Below, one piece after another: positions 6,920 to 12,088 of a stretch of DNA of 12,088 nt (the first letter of the stretch is position 1; each line of letters starts with the position of its first letter). The translations under genes and the position numbers were made by a program. Below the pieces are notes generated by a model. The model saw only the letters and a program-made list of their open reading frames with translations, was not told where the DNA came from and made no database searches. The stretch covers positions 1 to 12,088 of the forward strand of contig CAMCQX010000020.1 of assembly GCA_945876985.1 (NCBI GenBank), given 5' to 3'. This stretch comes from Chitinophaga pinensis. GTDB lineage: Bacteria > Bacteroidota > Bacteroidia > UKL13-3.

Positions 6920-7822
6920 TTATTTACCATCAATGATCATTGGGTTATTCCCTTTTCCCAAAACTATAATTTTGGCATTAGCTGATTTTGCTAATTCTAA
7001 ATTGGCTTTGATGCTTTCATATTGCAATTGTTTATCGCTTAACCCTGTAGAAATGATTCTTTGATAATCAGCAATTCCTTGTGCTTCTACTCTTTTGCGT
7101 TCGGCTTCTTGTTTTTCTTTTTGTAAAACAAATTGCATTTTTTGTGCATCTTGTTCGGCATTTATTTTTGATTCGATACTTGCTTTAACAGAAGCTGGAA
7201 GGGTAATATTTCTTACCAATAATTGTTCTAAAATTAAACCCCTGCTTTTAAAATCTTTTTCAATGCTATTGAAAATTCTCAACTGAAAAGTATCGCGTTT
7301 ACTACTGTATAATGCAACCGCATCGTAATAAACAGCATTGTCTCTTATTTTAGTTCTGGTTAATGGACGAACAATTTTATCGTTATAATCCAAACCTGTT
7401 TCTTTTAATAATCTTGGCGCTTCGGAAGGAACTACCCGGTATAAAACCGTTAAATCAATGGTAACTTCCAAACCATCGGCTGTTAAAACTCGGATGGCAT
7501 CATCGCCCGCTTTCTGACCTTCATCGTGAATGCCACTCATAGTATAATTTTGAGTTTTGGTATCAATGGTATTTACATCTACCAAAGGATTGATAAAATT
7601 TAAACCACTCAATAAAATATCATCTTCTATTTTACCAAACATTGATTTTACACCAACTTGGCCTGCATCAATTTGTTTTAAACAAGCATTTAAAACACCT
7701 ATTCCAATTAAAACTATTCCAATTATTTTTAGTGGACCGCTAAATTTTGCATTGATATTATTTGCATTGAATACAAATGTGGCAACTCCTAAAAGTATAA
7801 AACCAAGTACTATTAAAATCAT
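6920..7822 (-). CDS. SPFH/prohibitin-family membrane protein
   Basis: A 300-residue protein with an ATG start at 7822. Two hydrophobic segments (about 2-19 and 31-47) precede the SPFH domain, which starts at IDAGQVGVKSMFGKI (51-65) and runs to about 210. A charged coiled coil rich in E, K and Q follows (about 215-255, e.g. KEKQEAERKRVEAQGIADYQ), as in prohibitins and stomatins. The C-terminal IIVLGKGNNPMIIDGK matches the ending common in bacterial prohibitin-like proteins. These proteins form large ring- or cage-like oligomers on membranes and often act with membrane proteases or lipid microdomains; no such partner gene is visible here. It lies 53 bases after the NusG-like gene with a possible own promoter between. 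The family is certain; the role is open. Confidence 0.94.
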   Translation of the reverse strand: MILIVLGFILLGVATFVFNANNINAKFSGPLKIIGIVLIGIGVLNACLKQIDAGQVGVKSMFGKIEDDILLSGLNFINPLVDVNTIDTKTQNYTMSGIHDEGQKAGDDAIRVLTADGLEVTIDLTVLYRVVPSEAPRLLKETGLDYNDKIVRPLTRTKIRDNAVYYDAVALYSSKRDTFQLRIFNSIEKDFKSRGLILEQLLVRNITLPASVKASIESKINAEQDAQKMQFVLQKEKQEAERKRVEAQGIADYQRIISTGLSDKQLQYESIKANLELAKSANAKIIVLGKGNNPMIIDGK

Positions 7823-7864
7823 AATTTGTTTTTATTTATTGATTCAAGATTACAATATTTTATT

Positions 7865-7872
7865 CAAAAATA
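7865..7872 (-). promoter_or_regulatory. Candidate -7 promoter element for the SPFH gene
   Basis: On the minus strand TATTTTTG (7872-7865) matches the Bacteroidota -7 consensus TAnnTTTG at every fixed position, 42 bases upstream of the SPFH start codon. No good TTTG -33 element is present at the expected distance; the nearest is TTTA. The box also forms one arm of an AT-rich hairpin around the NusG-like stop codon, so it might instead be part of a weak terminator. Confidence 0.3.
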
Positions 7873-7875
7873 GTG

Positions 7876-8385
7876 TTATATTTTTCGTAAAATATTACTC
7901 GGTAACTGAACTACCAATGAAAAACCAGTGTTTTCAATTTTAACAAGCACTCTTTTGGTCGATTTATATTCTATTAATTCACCAATTTGATCCTGCAAAG
8001 GACCCGCAATAATTTTTACACTTTCGCCTTTTTCAAATGTTTCTGTTATTCCTTCAATGTCTTCATAATTGGCAACCATGAGTTTAATTAACTCTATTTG
8101 CGAATCACGCAATACAACAGGTTGTCCTTGAAAATTTACAAATTTTACAACACCCAAAGTATTTAATATTTCGTAATAAAAACTCATGGAAGTATAAATA
8201 AAAATGTAAGAGCTAAACAAAGGACTATCTATTGTTTTTTTTCTATCACTCCACTGAACTATCTTTCTTTGTAAAGGTAAAAAGGTGGTAAACTCTCTTT
8301 TTATAAGTTCAGCATTTACTTTCTTTTCTGCCCTTGGAGCTGTGTAAAGTAAATACCATTTGTATTGTTTGTTTTCTAAATGCAC
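7876..8385 (-). CDS. NusG-family transcription antiterminator (UpxY-like paralogue)
   Basis: A 169-residue protein. The NGN domain occupies about 7-105 (KWYLLYTAPRAEKKV at 9-23, then FLPLQRKIVQWSDRKKTIDSPLF at about 35-57 and a GVVKFVNFQGQP strand at 78-89). A KOW domain lies at about 116-168 (KGESVKIIAGPLQDQIGELIE). NusG-family proteins bind RNA polymerase and change pausing and termination. The length and the WYLLYTAPRAEKK start resemble Bacteroidota UpxY-type specialised paralogues rather than the core NusG, which normally sits beside secE and rplK. The start is GTG at 8385; an in-frame TAA at 8419-8421 and the lack of an upstream ATG rule out a longer start. It is 45 bases after a POT transporter gene, not in a polysaccharide cluster as is typical of UpxY. 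Its target operon is unknown. Confidence 0.88.
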   Translation of the reverse strand: MHLENKQYKWYLLYTAPRAEKKVNAELIKREFTTFLPLQRKIVQWSDRKKTIDSPLFSSYIFIYTSMSFYYEILNTLGVVKFVNFQGQPVVLRDSQIELIKLMVANYEDIEGITETFEKGESVKIIAGPLQDQIGELIEYKSTKRVLVKIENTGFSLVVQLPSNILRKI

Positions 8386-8430
8386 GTTTATTTTATTCCC
8401 CTTATTTTCTTTAAATATTTAGAAAAAATA

Positions 8431-10062
8431 CTAAATATGTTCTTTCAATATCTTATTCAACCATTTCAATAACATAAACATGATGATGGCAGAAATTCCT
8501 AAAAGCACAAAATTTACTAAAAAGAAATTAGCTTTATTTTCATATCCATCCCATAAAGTGGCTAAAATTCCTGACAATTTATTTCCTATGGAAGTTGATA
8601 AAAACCAACCACCCATCATCAATGCAGTTAAACGTTTTGGACTTAATTTTGACACCAAAGATAATCCCATTGGACTTAAAAACAATTCACCAACTGTTAC
8701 CACTCCATAACAACCAATTAACCATAAAGGGGAAGCTTTTTCTGCGCCATTATCGCAATAATAAACAGCTGCTACCATTACTAAAGTGCTTACTGACGAA
8801 ATCAATAATCCAAAAGCAATTTTTGATGCGGTACTTGGTTCCACATTTTTTCGTTTTAAAAGTCCAAAAAACAATACCACCAATGGTGTTAATATAATTA
8901 CCCAAAGTGGATTGATGGATTGGAATAACTCGGTATTAAATAATGAAATTTCAGCATGATCAGCAGGCATTAGTTTGGTTTGAAGATTTCGGAAATAAAC
9001 GGGTTTATCCCATACTTTTTTAGCCTTTCCATTTTCTTTTATCAATGAAAATTTTTCGGTAAATGCTTCTACAGAATCTACTTGATTGGTAACTTTTTCT
9101 ACTTGATAAAGTGATTCTGAAATAGGTTTTACAACTGCAGGAGTTTCTCTGTCGGTATAATATTGTGCCCACGTAGTTAAAGCCGTTCCGTTTTGTTTGA
9201 AAACTGCCCAAAACATCACAGAAACCAACATAATAGTAAGTAATGCTGCTAATGGTTTTTTATCGGCAATACTGGCTTTTACATACAAACCAACATAAAA
9301 AATAATGATAGGAATGGTTGCAAAAATAAATGCATCGGTACTATCGCTTCCAAATATATTTCCAGGAAAATTCCAAGCTGCTAATCCAACAACAATAGCT
9401 GGTAAAAACACAGTTGTAAATATTTTAGAAAGCGGCATATCTTCCTTTTGAGCTGGCTTTAACACATCGGCATGTTTGTAATGTTTTAAACCAATAAAAT
9501 ATACCAATAAGCCCACAAACATTCCAATTCCTGCAGTTCCAAAAGCATAACTCCAACCATATTTGTTGCGCATAAATGCAGCAATAAAAGTACAACTGGC
9601 AGCGCCAATATTTATTCCAGAATAAAAAATATTATAACCTGCATCTTTCAAATGTTTGTAGTTATCTTCATTGTATAAATTACCTAAAAGAGTAGAAATA
9701 TTTGGTTTAAAAAAACCATTTCCCAATACAATTAAAAACAATGAAATATAAAAATATTGCGTTCCGGGAATGGCTAATCCTAGGTAACCCAAACCCATTA
9801 AAATTCCACCAATGAAAATAGATTTACTGTAACCTAAAATTCTATCGGCTAATAAGCCGCCTAAAAAAGGAGTCAAAAATACAAATGCAATGAAAGTTCC
9901 ATAAATATCGGCAGCATCTTTTCTGTCCATTCCAAGTCCACCTTTTTCCATTGAACTTGTTAAATATAATTGGAAAATTCCAATCATTAAATAGTAACCA
10001 AAACGTTCCCACATTTCGGTAAAAAATAGGAATGGTAAGCCTAAAGGATGTTTTTTATTCAT
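8431..10062 (-). CDS. Proton-coupled peptide transporter (POT/PTR2 family), 543 aa
   Basis: An inner-membrane symporter of the major facilitator superfamily that imports di- and tripeptides with protons. The POT signature ExxERFxYY is intact (E16, E19, R20, F21, Y23, Y24). Also present are GNGFFKPNIS (114-123, with the conserved lysine at 119), the PTR2 motif FYSGINIG (146-153), and GELFLSPMGLS (458-468) with its conserved glutamate at 459. About 12-14 membrane segments are expected. A polar, charged stretch without membrane character runs from about 301 to 383 between the TM7 region (FWAVFKQNGTAL) and the next helix. That is longer than in compact POTs of about 450-500 residues. It is the second of two tandem POT genes, starting about 21 bases after a terminator hairpin. 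Family certain; exact peptide preference not predictable. Confidence 0.96.
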   Translation of the reverse strand: MNKKHPLGLPFLFFTEMWERFGYYLMIGIFQLYLTSSMEKGGLGMDRKDAADIYGTFIAFVFLTPFLGGLLADRILGYSKSIFIGGILMGLGYLGLAIPGTQYFYISLFLIVLGNGFFKPNISTLLGNLYNEDNYKHLKDAGYNIFYSGINIGAASCTFIAAFMRNKYGWSYAFGTAGIGMFVGLLVYFIGLKHYKHADVLKPAQKEDMPLSKIFTTVFLPAIVVGLAAWNFPGNIFGSDSTDAFIFATIPIIIFYVGLYVKASIADKKPLAALLTIMLVSVMFWAVFKQNGTALTTWAQYYTDRETPAVVKPISESLYQVEKVTNQVDSVEAFTEKFSLIKENGKAKKVWDKPVYFRNLQTKLMPADHAEISLFNTELFQSINPLWVIILTPLVVLFFGLLKRKNVEPSTASKIAFGLLISSVSTLVMVAAVYYCDNGAEKASPLWLIGCYGVVTVGELFLSPMGLSLVSKLSPKRLTALMMGGWFLSTSIGNKLSGILATLWDGYENKANFFLVNFVLLGISAIIMFMLLKWLNKILKEHI

Positions 10063-10083
10063 ATAGATTATTGAAAATATTTC

Positions 10084-10120
10084 AAAAAATAAGTCTTACA
10101 AAAAAATTGTAAGACTTATT
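10084..10120 (-). terminator. Intrinsic terminator between the two POT genes
   Basis: AATAAGTCTTACAA (10088-10101) and TTGTAAGACTTATT (10107-10120) pair perfectly over 14 bp around a 5-base loop. Read on the minus strand the stem runs straight into a U-run (A residues at 10084-10089 on the plus strand). This is a textbook factor-independent terminator 35 bases after the stop of the 637-residue transporter. The plus-strand side has no T-run. It leaves only about 21 bases before the next start codon at 10062. Confidence 0.9.
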
Positions 10121-10155
10121 CGTTCATTAAATTAATTATTTAAAAATTTGTTTAT

Positions 10156-12069
10156 TTATGAAATACCATGCATCATGGTTAATAATTTTTTACTTAAAAA
10201 GAATAAAATTACTGCTGCAATTCCTGCCATAAATACAAATAACATAAAGAAACTATACAAGCTATTTATTTTATAACCTACAAACGATTTTTCTTTAATT
10301 ACTGAATTGGCAAAAATGTTTTTCACCACTTCTGCCTTAACTGTTTTGTCTTTTATTGATTCTAAATTTATTAAATCAATACTGATAAAATCGGCTCCGT
10401 TAATGGTTTCTTTTTTATCTAATTTTTCACAAACAACTATATTTTTCAAGGTTTGTTCATTTTGAACAGCAGCTACCGAAAGCATGGTTTCAGGATAATA
10501 TGAACTTAAAGTACCAGCAAATTTATTTGCAGAAGCTGTTGACAAAAACCAAACTCCCATTAGTAATGAAGCAAATTTTACTGGCGCTAATTTATTTACC
10601 ATTGACAAACCAATTGGTGAAAGACATAATTCACCAAAAGTATGGATTAAATAAAGACTTAATAACCACATCATATTTACTTTTGCCGAAGGCTCAATTC
10701 CTTTTACACCTATAGCAATTACTGCATAACCAGCAGCTAATAATAACAAACCAATTGATTGTTTATAAGGAGAAGCAGGCTCCATTCCTTTATTGCCTAA
10801 AGCTGTCCATAATATAGAGAAAATTGGTGCAAAAATTACAATTGCAATTGCATTTACAGATTGAAAAGCACTTGCAGGAATAGATTGAATATTCATTCCT
10901 TCAGGAGCAATTCCGCTAATTAAATATATCAATGAACCAATGGCAGCAGCAATTATTACAAGAATTAATTCTCTAACACCTTTTTGTTCGTTCATCATTT
11001 TGGTAAATACTTTAAATCCTAAAAATCCAAGTAAGAAAACAATAACAGAATAAATGATGGTAAGTGTACTTTTTGAAAGCATTAAACCTACTTCTCTATT
11101 GGTTTGTTCATCGGCAAAGAAAGTTAGTGATGCACCAGCTTGTTCAAAAGCAGCCCAGAAAAATATTACAAAAAATGCAACAATATATATTACCCAAATA
11201 CGTTCTTTTTCAACTTTTGTTAAGCTTTTATCAGATATAATAAAACCAGGAGCAGCTATAGAAAGTGAGAATATAAATGAGCCAATTACACCTTGACCTA
11301 AAATATAAAACAACGCGAATAAACCTATTTCAATTCCTAACCATGTTAGCACTTGTTTTTGTGTAAAATCAGATTTTACTTCTTCAGCACTTGCTGTAAC
11401 ATCAATGTCTCTGCTTACGTTTGGTTTGTCGCCAATCGCTTTTCCTTCTGGACTAACTAAGTAATGACTTTTTAACCAAACAAATATTAAAGTACTTACC
11501 ATCATTCCAATTGAAGCAGCTAAAAAGCCCCATTTAAAATCAGCAGGATCACCAGTATTTCCTAATCCACCACAGATTAATGGTGATAAAAATGCTCCTA
11601 AATTTATACCCATATAAAAAATAGTAAATGCAGAATCAATTCTTTTATCGCCTTTTATATAAAGTTGACCAACCATTGTTGAAATATTTGGTTTAAAAAA
11701 GCCATTTCCAAAAATTAACATTCCTAATCCACCAACCATTAATACCGTTGCAAATTCAACTTGAGTGTAAAATGAACCGCTTAAAAACATACAGAATTGG
11801 CCAATGGCCATCATGATTCCACCAATAACAATTGATTTTCTATTTCCCCAGTACCTATCAGCCATGTATCCTCCCAAAAGTGGAGTTAAATATACTAGGC
11901 CAGTATAACTTCCGTATATATCAGAGCTAAGCGCTTTATCGAACAAAAGAGCTTTGGTTAAAAATAAAATAAAAATTGCTCTCATTCCATAGTAACTGAA
12001 ACGCTCAAACATTTCTGTAATAAATAGCAAATACAATCCTTTTGGATGTCCGGTAGATGAATTACTCAT
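10156..12069 (-). CDS. Proton-coupled peptide transporter (POT/PTR2 family), 637 aa
   Basis: A second POT-family symporter for small peptides in the inner membrane. The signature ExxERFxYYG is intact (E19, E22, R23, F24, Y26, Y27). GNGFFKPNIS lies at 121-130, the PTR2 motif FYMGINLG at 151-158, FFWAAFEQAGASL at 303-315, and GELCLSPIGLS at 479-489 with the conserved glutamate E480. At 637 residues it is clearly longer than typical bacterial POTs. One insert (about 203-238, charged) lies between the two six-helix halves. A larger one of about 75 residues (522-598, polar and lysine/aspartate-rich) lies before the last helix (603-626, followed by SKKLL). The ATG at 12069 is the first plausible start; only 19 bases of upstream sequence are in the window, so its promoter cannot be seen. 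It is followed by a strong terminator. Confidence 0.96.
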   Translation of the reverse strand: MSNSSTGHPKGLYLLFITEMFERFSYYGMRAIFILFLTKALLFDKALSSDIYGSYTGLVYLTPLLGGYMADRYWGNRKSIVIGGIMMAIGQFCMFLSGSFYTQVEFATVLMVGGLGMLIFGNGFFKPNISTMVGQLYIKGDKRIDSAFTIFYMGINLGAFLSPLICGGLGNTGDPADFKWGFLAASIGMMVSTLIFVWLKSHYLVSPEGKAIGDKPNVSRDIDVTASAEEVKSDFTQKQVLTWLGIEIGLFALFYILGQGVIGSFIFSLSIAAPGFIISDKSLTKVEKERIWVIYIVAFFVIFFWAAFEQAGASLTFFADEQTNREVGLMLSKSTLTIIYSVIVFLLGFLGFKVFTKMMNEQKGVRELILVIIAAAIGSLIYLISGIAPEGMNIQSIPASAFQSVNAIAIVIFAPIFSILWTALGNKGMEPASPYKQSIGLLLLAAGYAVIAIGVKGIEPSAKVNMMWLLSLYLIHTFGELCLSPIGLSMVNKLAPVKFASLLMGVWFLSTASANKFAGTLSSYYPETMLSVAAVQNEQTLKNIVVCEKLDKKETINGADFISIDLINLESIKDKTVKAEVVKNIFANSVIKEKSFVGYKINSLYSFFMLFVFMAGIAAVILFFLSKKLLTMMHGIS

Positions 12070-12088
12070 AGTTTTTAAAATTGATTTT

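Noticed and set aside
7854..7896. Composite AT-rich hairpin (9 bp plus inner 7 bp) around the stop codon of the NusG-like gene
   Set aside because: The symmetry is real but entirely A/T pairs with an interior loop. It overlaps a better -7 promoter match, so I do not assign it as a terminator.
7557..7943. 128-codon open frame on the plus strand
   Set aside because: It lies opposite the SPFH and NusG-like genes, which have full family motifs; its translation shows no recognisable domain. It is an antisense artefact of AT-rich coding DNA.
8415..8438. 8-bp inverted repeat (ATATTTAG / CTAAATAT) overlapping the stop of the 543-residue POT gene
   Set aside because: All but one pair are A/T, the loop is 8 bases and no U-run follows; too weak to call a terminator.
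9020..9211. 63-codon open frame on the minus strand inside the 543-residue POT gene
   Set aside because: It is an alternate frame under the soluble insert of an intact transporter; no domain and no sign of a frameshift.

Overview
The window looks like chromosomal DNA from a member of the Bacteroidota (Flavobacteriia, Chitinophagia or a relative; I cannot place it further). Four things point there. Two proteins carry type IX secretion (T9SS) C-terminal sorting domains. Two peptide/proton symporters of the POT family lie in tandem. A NusG paralogue resembles the UpxY group. The DNA is very AT-rich, and A-rich tracts rather than Shine-Dalgarno sequences precede the start codons. No phage, transposase, CRISPR, tRNA or rRNA signal is visible.

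Layout: the first 184 bases are the 3' end of a plus-strand gene ending in a T9SS sorting tail. All nine remaining genes are on the minus strand and are transcribed from the right edge to the left. In transcription order they are: a 637-residue POT transporter; an intrinsic terminator; a 543-residue POT transporter; a NusG/UpxY-like antiterminator with a GTG start; an SPFH/prohibitin-like membrane protein; a membrane-anchored protein with three PASTA domains; a 965-residue secreted T9SS cargo protein; a small rhodanese starting 3 bases after it; an intrinsic terminator; tyrosyl-tRNA synthetase (tyrS); and a flavin reductase-type FMN protein.

Functional reading: the right third serves peptide uptake, with two diverged symporters that have soluble inserts in different places. 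The middle is envelope-oriented: SPFH scaffold, PASTA protein and a large exported beta-rich protein. The left part is housekeeping (TyrRS) plus a flavoprotein. Two good minus-strand terminators, at 10084-10120 and 2703-2736, divide the run into at least three transcription units. The second closes the T9SS-protein/rhodanese unit. The first lies only about 21 bases before the start codon of the second POT gene, which makes that gene's expression a puzzle. Intergenic DNA holds several inverted and direct repeats that could be dispersed elements or regulatory sites.

I see no clear undescribed system. The points most worth checking are the secreted-protein/rhodanese pair, the orphan NusG paralogue, the terminator between the two transporters, and the direct-repeat element near 2648-2696.
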